Shown piece after piece: positions 32,334 to 42,080 of a stretch of 64,000 bases of DNA. Position 1 is the stretch's first letter. Each line of letters opens with the position of its first letter. The stretch is from Penium margaritaceum (Eukaryota; Streptophyta; Zygnematophyceae; Desmidiales; Peniaceae), in NCBI GenBank assembly GCA_023375785.1, contig SZWC01002415.1, positions 169,057 through 233,056 of the forward strand, in the 5' to 3' direction. A program made the position numbers and the translations under genes. The notes under the pieces are model-generated. The model was not told where the DNA came from and did no database searches. It was given only the letters and a program-made list of their open reading frames with translations.

Positions 32334-32690
32334 ACTGTGACAGAATTAGCTGCTACTACAACCTGCATGGCTATGTTGACGGTTGTGGCTGCAAGAGGGT
32401 CCTCATCAACAGCAGCAGTGGTGTAGGTCTCAATTGCCTTGCCAATAACAGTGCTTGCAATTTCTTTCCCACCACGTGCCGTGGTGGCAAATGTGGACAA
32501 GATAGCAATAATAGAGACAATGGTGGTCTCTAGCATTGTGAATATGGCAGAAGGTGTAGAGGATGCAGCAGTAGCCTGAGATGTAACAGGAGACGTTGCG
32601 CGATGCGAGGTAGCCTTGGTTGGCTGTGCTGGAGATGCTAATGCGGCTGGTTCCGCTCTAGCAGGGGCAACGTGTTGACTCTACCAATGC
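32334..32690 (-). pseudogene. Element D leader coding, Ala/Ser/Thr-rich segment right of element E
   Basis: The minus strand from about 32660 is open: PAALASPAQPTKATSHRAT, SPVTSQATAASSTPSAIF, TMLETTIVSIIAILSTFA, TYTTAAVDEDPLAATTVN, MQVVVAANSVTV, and then meets element E. Deleting E and one 5-base duplicate joins it in frame to TAASAATFRSS at 25465. A TGCTAG acceptor precedes the segment. No known domain; low-complexity sequence could be Gag N-terminal or host-derived. Confidence 0.45.
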
Positions 32691-32699
32691 GCCCTACGG

Positions 32700-33065
32700 A
32701 TAACAGGAGAGCTTAGAGGTAATGAAGCACAAAGATGTTCGTGTGGCGGCCCTGTTGCTGGTGCTGTCTGTGCGGTTGGTGAGTCGTCCAAGTCGACAGG
32801 TTGTAGGCTGTGTATTTATTAGCGTCAGCGTGCGCCAAGACGTCCGCTGGGTCATTGGCCTCCCCAGGATGGTACCCTGCGCTGTCACAGTGAAGGCATT
32901 GCAACCACACCTCAATCCCAGTCCGATCTGCTTCCTCCTCGCCACGTGCAACTCGCGCCTAGTAGTTTTCCCTCTCGCTATGCCCTCTTGGAGAGGTGGG
33001 GACCGATGGTGGCTTTGGGGGTGAAGCCAGGGTGGCAAAATACGCCATAGATGTGGCTGTTGCTG
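32700..33065 (-). pseudogene. Element D leader coding, unrecognised Cys/His-containing segment
   Basis: From about 33050 the minus strand reads MAYFATLASPPKPPSVP, then HSERENY-stop-ARVARGEEEADR, TGIEVWLQCLHCDSAGYH, PGEANDPADVLAHADANKYT and AYNLSTWTTHQPHRQH, about 110 codons with one TAG (after ENY). A C-x2-C pair with nearby histidines suggests metal binding, but I do not recognise the family. It lies in the 5' leader of element D and could be a Gag-like or captured host exon. Confidence 0.4.
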
Positions 33066-33764
33066 TGTACACAGGCTCGGAGATTGGTATCCCAGTATGT
33101 GGGCGAAGGTGCCCGACCGCCAAGTAGAGTTGTGAGGAGGCTAAGCTGTGCAACAAGGCTGTTGTGGACCAGCGGGATGCAGGACAGGAAAGGTACGAGC
33201 GGCAGAAGGCCGTTGGGCTCAAGCTGCTGTGATTTGCAACATGGAAGGCGAAGGTAATCGAGAGTTGCTCAAGTGCGTGGTGTGGTGCTTGGTAGTAGGT
33301 GAGGACTGTGGGTGAGCCAAGGCCAGAATACCTCGACTATGTGGTGTTACTGTGTCCCGCTACTGAAGAGTTGTTGAGATGTGGAGCTGTTGACTTGCAA
33401 AGTTGCGGTGTGCGGTGTAGAGCTGTGAGACAGTGGAAATACGAGATTGCGGATTTGTGGATCAGCTGAGAGACAAGGCTAGAGTGTCTAGGAACCGTGG
33501 TGCTGAGGAGGTGTGAGGCTGTGGGATGCAAAGTGTGGGTAGGTAGAACTACGAGACTACAAAACTACGTGGCTACATCGGGATGAGGCTAGAGGGCCTC
33601 GCCGTCGTAGTGATCCAGTGCACCGTTGATGCGGAGCAAAGAAACCATGGTGCAGGCAAGTGGGAGAGGCACGGATGTGAAGGTGCCCCTATGGATGTCG
33701 CTTGTCCCACACCCCAAAAGACCTTGGATCGATGGAGCGGAGGGGGTTGATCCTCCTGCTCTCA
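33066..33764 (-). other. Element D 5' leader and degraded primer site
   Basis: Just inside the 5' LTR the minus strand reads TGACATGAGAGCAGG, 12 of 15 matches to TGGTATCAGAGCAGG, a likely iMet primer site overlapping the LTR edge. Further in, a short frame begins MVSLLRINGALDHYDGEAL (33646-33589). The rest shows no coding signal. Confidence 0.5.
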
Positions 33765-34398
33765 TGTCAGTAGCTAGCGGCAAGATGCCGACATGCACTT
33801 GCTACCATGCAAGCTCGGCACACACAACACGCATGGCTGCAGGTGGAGCGAGGAGTTGGTAAAAAGTCCTTGAGAGGTGGCGAGAGACTAGTATCAAGAG
33901 TAAAGAGCAAGCGAGCTCTTAGCACACGGTTGACCGGGCCACCCACTCGAGCAACTCCATGTGGGACCCGGCCGCCACCCCGGGGTCGAACCGAACCGGT
34001 CGGCTAAAAGCCACCGTGGTCACTCACACCTCTGAGCGACTGAGAGTGTGGCCCCGCACGATCAGCAACCCGGTGCAAGAGTTACAAAACTAGCACAGCA
34101 TGCAAAGCAAGTAAAACCAAGAATCCTCATCGACCACGCGCGTATGTGGTGCATGCATCTCTCATGTTATCTTTCTCATGTTTCAGCCATGCAATGGCTA
34201 ATCACCAAATGTTGAGAATAGCAGGAACACTCTCCAGAAGAAGTGTGCATGGACGAGCCCACGGCAATCTTGCACGCGACAGAGACGCCAATGATGCTTG
34301 GCCCACAGCTTCATATCTGCTCAGCCTCCTGTAGCAATAATGCATGTAAACGGATGGAGTCAAGAGGTCACTTGCGTGTTTGACAGACACAACCAACA
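33765..34398 (-). repeat. Element D 5' LTR (right copy)
   Basis: Plus-strand start TGTCAGTAGC, end CCAACA, near-identical in order to 21332-21971. Small indels and transitions distinguish them, for instance the CTCTCTCTCTCTGG at 21795 versus CACTCTCCAG here. Confidence 0.85.
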
Positions 34399-34413
34399 CT
34401 GCTTCCACCCCTA

Positions 34414-34638
34414 ATGAATCTTCCTGAACCTTTTGACAAATCTGACCACTCTCTTGTATCTACGACAGAAGTATCACAATCTTTTGATCGACTTCTCGAC
34501 GCACCGAGACGGATCTGGATTTATCAAGGTACATCTCGCATCTTCACCGTCGATTCTCGAAGACCCCCGCTTTCTCAGCGGACCTTCACGAATCTGGCCA
34601 CTCACATCGTGACTCCGCAGGTGTCAGTGGATAATTAA
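34414..34638 (+). CDS. Small unrecognised ORF (74 codons)
   Basis: Starts ATG 16 bases beyond the LTR of element D: NLPEPFDKSDHSLVSTTEV, FDRLLDAPRRIWIYQGTSR, ending TPQVSVDN-stop. No domain recognised. It could be chance, part of the displaced LTR of element F, or a compact gene. Confidence 0.25.
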   Translation: MNLPEPFDKSDHSLVSTTEVSQSFDRLLDAPRRIWIYQGTSRIFTVDSRRPPLSQRTFTNLATHIVTPQVSVDN

Positions 34639-34687
34639 CCCAACGACCCCGACTATGTCTCATTCGTAACTCGACACTTGTATACAT

Positions 34688-34870
34688 ATGCTTGATCATT
34701 GTGACACTTGTCATCAAAGTACATTTACCGCTGATTTATTAATTTCTCAAGTGTCCCAAATTCTAAATGGTGTGTTGCCTCAAAACTTCTACCTGTTTAC
34801 CATCTACGCATCGTTCGGCACAACATACTATGATTTTACAATATGCCCCTCATGTCGAGGTATATTGTAA
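34688..34870 (+). CDS. Small unrecognised ORF with two C-x2-C pairs
   Basis: 60 codons beginning MLDHCDTCHQSTFTADLL and ending FTICPSCRGIL-stop. The spacing of two C-x2-C knuckles is what a zinc ribbon would need. No homologue recalled. Confidence 0.3.
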   Translation: MLDHCDTCHQSTFTADLLISQVSQILNGVLPQNFYLFTIYASFGTTYYDFTICPSCRGIL

Positions 34871-34934
34871 CGAAAAAATCTACCCCGCGGGTCATCAAGG
34901 GGTTCCTTGCGATAAAAAATTTTAAGAATTGTGA

Positions 34935-35600
34935 TTAAAAAATGAAAGGCGTTTTGACCTCAATCAGAATGTTTAGTGACTGGGGGTTTGGCGAGTTTGG
35001 TTTCTGAACCCAGGGTATCTGGATATATTCTTCTTCACCTTGTCGGAAGTCTGCGACGATGATGTCAATTATGTTCCTAGGAATTCGAAAGGGCGCAGAT
35101 AGCGCAAACGTCCTTTTGAACTCGACTTCGTAGGTGCTTGATCTTGTACAAAGTCCCTTAGAATCTGGCGAACTCGAAAGTTCCCCATCCGGAACATTTG
35201 CCGTACTTCGAGAAGGTACATCGCTTGTTTGACTAGCAAACCAGGTCAAACAGCAGACTTTAGCAAACGGTTTAAACTCAATGCGGGAATTTCGTTGGAA
35301 GGCTCCTGCGTCTGCAGAACTACGTCGTAAAACCGAGTGAAGAATCCAATCCTGCGCAAAACATCAAATTATGTGGGGCACCTGCACGCCACCTTCTATG
35401 CCCGGTTCTATTGTCGACTGACGTGCATTGCGGGTGTATCTACGTATGTATATCTGGCAGGACTGAGATGCTTCGTTCTCTCCCCCAACTGTTGACGCAC
35501 CGTGTCCTGGTTGTGCATGATTTGGCAATGTGAAACCTGCATAAGGGACCATGTTGATGCAGCTAGGGACCAAGAACTCGATAAAGATGTTTAAATTCAA
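34935..35600 (-). CDS. Unrecognised ORF pair, possibly one frameshifted or spliced gene
   Basis: The minus strand is open from 35600 to 35364 (FLVPSCINMVPYAGFTLPN, HGASTVGGENEASQSCQIYI, RRYTRNARQSTIEPG), and in another frame from about 35366 to 34935 (DWILHSVLRRSSADAGAFQR, KVCCLTWFASQTSDVPSR, TYEVEFKRTFALSAPFRIP, FRQGEEEYIQIPWVQ). The two meet with no gap, so a frameshift is likelier than an intron. Neither part has an ATG at a convincing place. Composition is less AT-rich than the flank to the right. No family recognised. Confidence 0.3.
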
Positions 35601-37400
35601 GGTAACTGTCGCTACCTAACACATCAATCTCATGATGATTTTTGCATGGTACGTCTTGGGTTTGCCCCATGAGATTAAAATAAATCCTTGCATAAATATC
35701 TCACACATTGATTGACTTCTTAAAAATACCAATTTAAATACATTCATTTGAGTCCACAGATCTTTGACGTATGCCCGTTTGTCATCCCCCGCTTGTTTTG
35801 ACTAAAATCCTGAATGCATGACAAGAATAAAGGGTGGATGCCTTCACATGTCAAATTCATGGATGAACTTACTCATATTGAAACATTTCCTCATGTTTCA
35901 AGAAATTATGAATTGCACCATGAACCTTAAAAATTCATTTGAAGGGTCCTAGAAAACTGTTCTTTTCAGCCCAACCCAATCAGAATTATTGAATGAGCCT
36001 TAAAAAGCATGACAGTTTCAGATTTAAATAAGTAAATGTATATTGAAATCTGATGAAAAACTATTTTATTAGAAATAATTATGAATAAAGATAGAAAACA
36101 TTATCTAAAACAGGAGAAAAAATAGACAAAAAGGAGATGTTGCATAAGACATTCATGTCGAGTGATGAATAAAAATATATTATTCTAAGCAATCATTGAC
36201 AAATAGCTCGTTGTTATGAACTTGAATTCTTTTTAAACCCTCTTTGTTAAATTTTTAAATTACAAAGGGCTCCAAAATTTGAAAACTATACTTTTGAAGG
36301 GCAACGTCAATCTTAGACTTTTAATAGTATGATTTCCTCATAAGAGTCATATGGACAGAGTTGTGTATTACACCTTCTAATTTGGGTATGTTTGGTATAA
36401 TAATCAATTTTATATTCGTGTGTAATGAGGCATCCTTCGTTTACAAGAATGTTTGAACGTCTAAGAAATCCTATAATACTTGGATTACTCTTGAGCTACC
36501 ATCGACAACGACCACGCTCTTAGTCTCTTTTTTCTTTAATATGAATACACAAAATATGGTACAACTACTAAGATCATGGATCCACATAAGCACCGCAATT
36601 GATCGATGCCTTGAAATTTAGTAAAGAAATGCCTTCTTAATAATATTGAAGAGGAACTATGTTTCCCCAACATGCCTTTAAGTTCGGACAATGATCTTTC
36701 AAAATGTTTTCTAGTAGCTAATGAGAAGTATACCTTTAAAAGAATCATCCTCAAAAATCACAAACCACAATTGTAGGAAACCATTCATACCGAGTCGTAT
36801 GACTAGGAAACCATTCATTCCGAGGCGTATGACTTTGTTATTTCATCTAAAACGATTTGTGAATAGTCCAATCAAATTTGAGCTCTCATCCTCAATTTTG
36901 AGGCATTCAAGGTTGGGTGTCCATGGCTTAAAAAGACAATAGTTTTTGATACATCATTATCACTAGTTTAGTATCATTTTCATGATCTATGAAGTGATGA
37001 AAAAATCTCTCATGAAATTTGAAGACTCCAGTACACAAAAATTTTCTTTCTAGTCTAACATTACATATACACATCAAACATCCAAAATTTTACGATATGG
37101 AACACTCCATTTTAGTTTTCAAAAAAATTGACATGCTTCAAATTCATCAAACTCGAGAATATAAAGAATATAATTTGTATGATTTTAAACACTAAAATGT
37201 TGCTCACTAAGATCATTAAGAATGATCGTAATATCCACTACATTTACTACATGAGATCTAAAACTTTTTCAGTCACTAGTTGTTTCACAAGGCCCTCATG
37301 GCTTGCGAGGGTGAGAGAGGGAGATATTTGACAAGGAGAGAGGCTCGTGAGCAAAGGCTCTTGGGGTTAGGAGGGAGATGAGAGTGACACTTAATCTCAA
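35601..37400. other. AT-rich stretch, nothing recognised
   Basis: No coding, repeat or RNA signal seen. A local 30-base direct repeat occurs at 36777-36835 (two GGAAACCATTCAT...CGTATGACT units). Confidence 0.5.
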
Positions 37401-39170
37401 CACCAGTCATGGCTCTCATGAGCCATGAAAGGAAAACCTATGGAAAGCTATGAGAAACAAGAATATTGAGACTTTTAAGGGAGGGATGAAGGCAAGGGAA
37501 TAAGAGACAAGGGGGGATCCAGACAAGAAAAAATGAAAATTTGACACAAAGCATGCGGCTCCTGTGCCTTGCCCTTTTTCGTCTAGTGTAGTTTTCCACA
37601 TGGTGTCGTGTTTCATGCAAGGCATGCAGAAATTCATAAGGTAAAAATCTCATTATATTTCAAAGAAAAAAACACAAAAAGAAATACTTCTTCTAAGTGA
37701 TCCATCACATAAAGCCCATCAAGGTAGATTGTGGGAGAAGTATGAAAAATGTTAGAAAAAAAATAATAACAAAAGTTGCAAAATATGTTTCCTAAATTTA
37801 ATATGATAGAGCAAGAGAGGGCAAGAACTGTGAGCAGAAACATTGAGCGAAACTTGAAAAAGCCTCTTGTTGTCACCGAAATCAACACTTATATCTTATA
37901 GGAGGGTGCAAGATGTGGGAAGAAAGAATGGGGAAGGAAGGAGGCACGTGGGGGACATCGGTGGCCAAAGATAAGGGGTTATAGGGGAGGCAAGAAGAGG
38001 CATTGGAAGGGAAGGTGAGATAATAGTGGTCCGAGATTTATGGGTAACGAATGGGTTTGACAGGGGCAACGATTAATGTAGGGTGGAGACAAAGGTAGGG
38101 AATATAGGAGCAAGATAAACGGGATGCAGGGATTAAGGGGAGCGTAGGGCAAAAAGGGGAGACCTTTGGGAACAAATAATGTACAAAGTGTGGGAGCACA
38201 AGGGGATATGGGACTTGTGAATTGCAACAGCAGGGGGGTGAATGTGAGGTTAATGAAGGTGGGAGAAGAATAAAGCTAAGGGAACCAAGTTGAATTAGTG
38301 TTAAATGATGCACCATAGATGGACAAAAGGAAGGAGGGGGCATGAAGATGGGAAGGAGGAACATAGAGAGACAGGAAGAGTGCATTATGTGCATGAGTGA
38401 TTATGAGGGGAGACGATAGAATGGGTGGGAAGATTGTCCATGATGAAGGGGTGTAGGAGGAAATTGAAGACTAAGCAAGGGGTGTAGGGGTGTCTGAAGG
38501 GGAGACGCTCTCATGTAGAAGGGAATTCATGAGAGGAGGTTAGGGTCCAGGGGGTTACTATAGTCGAGGAGGGTGGAGGGGGAAAAGGCATAATAATGAG
38601 GAAACGATCACATGCACAACCAAAGGAGGAGGGAAAAGGTTGAGGATCATCCTTCGGAAAATCCTTCACGGTGAGAAGTATGAGGTTTGTGTGATGAGTG
38701 TTTTCTAATGCATGGGGGTAACCAAGCACGTGGGTTGTGGTCGTAGCATTTTGGCACAAGGGGAGGTGTTGGGGGAAAGCTACGAGAGATGAAGGGGGAG
38801 GTACTTTGATAGAAAGAAGGTAAAAAAGGGGAGACGTATTGTGGCCTGCCATGATGATGAGACAATACCAAGGGGGCAATGGGATGCACAAACTATATGG
38901 GAGAGGACATGGGTACTTTGATAGGCATGAGGGGTATATGATGCACCAAAGGTAGAGACAAGGATGGTGATTTAGGGGGTAAGAATGACACAAAAAGGAG
39001 AGGGGGAAAATTTGAGGGGGTTTTGACTTAGTGGTTCCAGAGGAAGACAAGTATGTATCAACACAACGTAGAATGAAAGATGAAGGGGATGCAACCAATG
39101 AGGAAGAAAAGGGATAAGAAAGAAGGGAGGAAGGTTGAGAGTAGAGGCAAAACCCCTCCCAAAGGGTAAC
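37401..39170. repeat. Purine-rich (plus strand) region with little sequence repetition
   Basis: G and A make up the great majority of plus-strand bases, especially 37900-39170. The long minus-strand frames (for example 39191-38511, 226 codons) are Ser/Pro/Leu/Phe-rich, as expected from translating pyrimidine DNA. Confidence 0.7.
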
Positions 39171-39560
39171 TGTGGTGTCGGTGAGAAACAAAATTTCCCC
39201 TTTGGCATTTATGGTTAATCACCCCGTAAAAATACACTCTTCATTCGGTGTACACGTTCAATGCATACACGTGGAAGTTTCATGGTACTTTTGTGGAGGT
39301 TACACCACACTTTTGTTTCTAACATTTGTTCATACACATTACAGTGTATTTATATGATGAAACATGGAAACGTTTGTGGAAGGTTTGCAGGTAATTTTTA
39401 ATACCTAAAAGTATCAAATTCTCACTGTTTCTCAACTCATTTACATAGTTCTTAAACACACCTAGAACTGAACTTATACTTTAGTACTGGGTATGACTGT
39501 CAACCTCACTGACGCTCTTTCTGGAACTTGGGAACGTTCGGAAGATAAAACGACCTTTAC
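39171..39560. other. Unassigned DNA with GTGTA/TACAC motifs
   Basis: No gene. Scattered AATACACTC, GGTGTACAC, CATACACGTG and ACAGTGTA motifs resemble those in the 40.1-41.3 kb array. Confidence 0.4.
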
Positions 39561-39679
39561 AAATATAGAGGGACCATGATTGCGTTTTCTACCCATCGCG
39601 AACTCCTCGCACCCCCCCCACCTCCTCCCGAACCAGCCGCATCGACGACCAGCGACGAACCTCGCCAGTGGTGGGCCTC

Positions 39680-39733
39680 GCAAGCCGTCGATGTGGAATT
39701 AAGTCAATCTTCCACATCGACAGCTCGCGAGTG
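39680..39733. repeat. Inverted repeat (GTCGATGTGGAA stem)
   Basis: GTCGATGTGGAA and TTCCACATCGAC are perfect 12-base arms separated by 11 bases, able to form a hairpin. Confidence 0.8.
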
Positions 39734-39797
39734 CCAGAATCAGTAACCTCACCTACGACCTTCGATAGGCCGGAGTTTTAAACTGGCACATGCAAAT

Positions 39798-39871
39798 CCC
39801 CCCAAACCCTCACTAGCGGGCGTGGTAGTACAAAGTACCATGTGCGCTAGCGAGGGTTTGGGGGGGGGTTT
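39798..39871. repeat. Inverted repeat with 20-base arms (CCCAAACCCTC stem)
   Basis: CCCCCCAAACCCTCACTAGC and its complement GCTAGCGAGGGTTTGGGGGG (one mismatch) flank about 32 bases that contain the smaller TAGTAC/GTACCA symmetry. Confidence 0.8.
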
Positions 39872-40067
39872 GCGAACTTCCAAGTGGCACTGAACTTGGC
39901 CGGTGTCAAGGGCGCGCTTGACTTTCGCGCTTTTCCTAAGCCCAATGTTGTACGAAGTACATATGCGTACACGTCTACGTGTGCGCACACACATAAAAAG
40001 ACCGAGATTTTGTAACGATCCATCGTTCATCAACAATCGTCGATTCTCAACGATCGTTGATGTCGAT

Positions 40068-40115
40068 CCCGTTGTCTCATGAGCCCCACTGTCGGGGGGC
40101 TCACGAGACAACGGG
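40068..40115. repeat. Inverted repeat with 20-base arms (CCCGTTGTCTCATGAGCCCC)
   Basis: Left arm 40068-40087 pairs with right arm 40096-40115 with one mismatch around an 8-base loop. The right arm is also the start of the first 417-bp tandem unit. Confidence 0.85.
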
Positions 40116-41345
40116 AGCCGTTTTGTCGGAAGTTCTGCTATGGACGTGTCAACTTTTATGTTACATCGACATCATCGATTGGCGACGATCGGCGGTGTCG
40201 GTGAGTCAATTGTCCATCGATTTCATATACACAAGTGTATTGTTTTTTTTTTCACCATTAAAAATTGATACACTCAACAGATACACTTTGCCAATACACT
40301 CGACCCTTTTGGGGGGGGGCTCGATCGAGAGCCGATGACCCCCCCCCAAAAACGTAAAATTATATTGGGGTTGTGTATATGTCATGTGTATTTGGTGAAC
40401 ATAAACCAAAATACACTAGTGTATTGTACACTAGTGTACAAAGTAGAGGGTCTCTACGATACACGGCCCAATACACTGAGCCAATACACTCGAGGGTCTG
40501 TGGGGGGTGGGGGGGCTCACGAGACAACGGGAGCTGTTTCGACGGAAGTTCTGCTATCGACGTGTCGACTTTTATGTTGCATCGACATCGTCGATTGGCA
40601 ACGATCGGCGGTGTCGGCGAGTCAATTGTCCATCGACTTCATGTACACTAGTGTATTGTTTTTTTTTCACCATAAAAAATCGATACACTCACCAGATACA
40701 CTTTGCCAATACACTCTACCCTTTTGGGGAGGGGGGGCTCGATCAAGAGCCGACGACCCCCCCCCAAAACATAAAGTTTTATTGGGGTTGTGTATATGTC
40801 GTGTGTATCTGGTGAACATAAACAAAAATACACTAGTGTATTGTACACTAGTGTACAAAGTAGAGGGTCTCTACAATACACGGCCCAATACATTAAGCCA
40901 ATACACTCGAGGGTCTGGGGGGGGTGGGGGGGCTCATGAGACAACGGGAGCCGTTTCGTCTGAAGTTCTGATATCGACGTGTCGACGTTTATGTTACATT
41001 AACATCGTTGATTGGCGACGATCGGTGGTGTCGGTGAGTCAATTGTCCATCGACTTCATGTACACTAGTGTCTTGTTTTTTTTTCACCATACAAAATCGA
41101 TACACTCACCAGATACACTTTGCCAATACACTCGACCCTTTTGGGGGGGGCTCGATCAAGAGCCGATGATCCCCCCCCCAAAACGTAAAAGTGTATTGGG
41201 GTTTTGTCTTTGTCGTGTGTATCTGGTGAACATAAACAAAAATACACTAGTGTATTGTACACTAGTGTACAAAGTAGAGGGTCTCTACGATACACGACCC
41301 AATACACTGAGCCAATACACTCGAGGGTGTCGATGGGGGGGGGGA
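40100..41345. repeat. Three tandem 416-417-bp units
   Basis: Units start CTCACGAGACAACGGGAG at 40100, 40516 and 40933 (CTCATGAG in the third). Each has TATCGACGTGTCGAC (TATGGACGTGTCAAC in the first), a poly-T, three ATACACT sites, a 13-base hairpin made of TTTTG(n) and C(n)AAAA runs, the doubled palindrome ACACTAGTGTA, and a G-rich end. As 417 is divisible by 3, one 365-codon frame (40335-41432) crosses all units; it is a by-product. Confidence 0.93.
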
Positions 41346-42080
41346 TCGTCCGCGACTGACTGTGGGAAACGTTTCGGAGTAAAACAAAACGTTACGCTTG
41401 ATTGCTGCGAGCGATACAAATGTATGCACTAAAATAAAATGTTTTATTAAGGTTTTACTAACGTATCACTGAGCAAGTCCTGGGACAAGAGTAGGTATAT
41501 TAAATACGACTTAGTCTATGTCCTAATATTTTTTTCCAGGGTAATTTTTTTATTCAATATTCATGGCCTAGGAAACAATACACAATATTTCACGTGAACA
41601 GAACACAAAATAATATGAAGGCAATTTCGTAGAAATTACCAAAATTACCATTTAGAGTACCTTCCTAATACACTGTCTCTTTGGTGTATAAAAGGGGCTC
41701 GATTAACCATACCTCCCCTTTGGAAATGTGGTGTAGGTAAGTGGATACAGAGAGCAATCAAGAATTGTAGACAATTCACCATAAGTACGAGGTATGGAAT
41801 CAGAAGAGGAATCGTCTACAATGGACGCCTATGTGCATGCAACCCGAGCTAATGGCTTAGTGGTTAGGTGATAACAAGGACCAAGCCGAGACATGGTGCT
41901 ATTTCATGCCAAGGCCGAGGCTAGCAATGTAAAGGATAGCTACAAGTAGAGTGGATAGGATTCGTGGGTAAAGGAGGAGGGATGTTTAGGTTAGATTGTT
42001 TAAAAGGCCACATTAGGGTAAAGGGACACGGAAGGAAGAAAACAATGGAGATAGAGGAAATCAGATTGCGGATAAGCTTA
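41346..42080. other. Unassigned DNA
   Basis: No gene. Near 41660-41710 a short relative of the tandem unit (AATACACTG...GGTGTATAAAAGGGGCTCGAT) is visible. Confidence 0.45.

Larger units (their letters stand above)
21332..34398 (-). mobile_element. Element D: copia-type element lacking protease and integrase, split by element E
   Basis: Minus-strand LTR element bounded by 640-bp and 634-bp LTRs (21332-21971 and 33765-34398). From right to left: 5' LTR, degraded primer site, a leader with Ala/Ser/Thr-rich coding pieces, [element E 25466-32333], gag, zinc knuckle, RT, RNase H, PPT and 3' LTR. Without E it is about 6.2 kb. Gag runs into RT in one frame with no room for protease or integrase. No convincing target duplication at its ends (GCAAC versus CTGCT). 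Confidence 0.72.

Noticed and set aside
38038-39208. Minus-strand frames up to 226 codons
   Set aside because: Same pyrimidine-strand effect as in 42-46.8 kb.
40335-41432. 365-codon plus-strand frame with internal repeats, superficially a repeat protein
   Set aside because: The repeat period (417) is a multiple of three, which keeps any open frame open across units. It contains homopolymer-encoded Gly and Pro runs, and the motif content is better explained as DNA-level sites.
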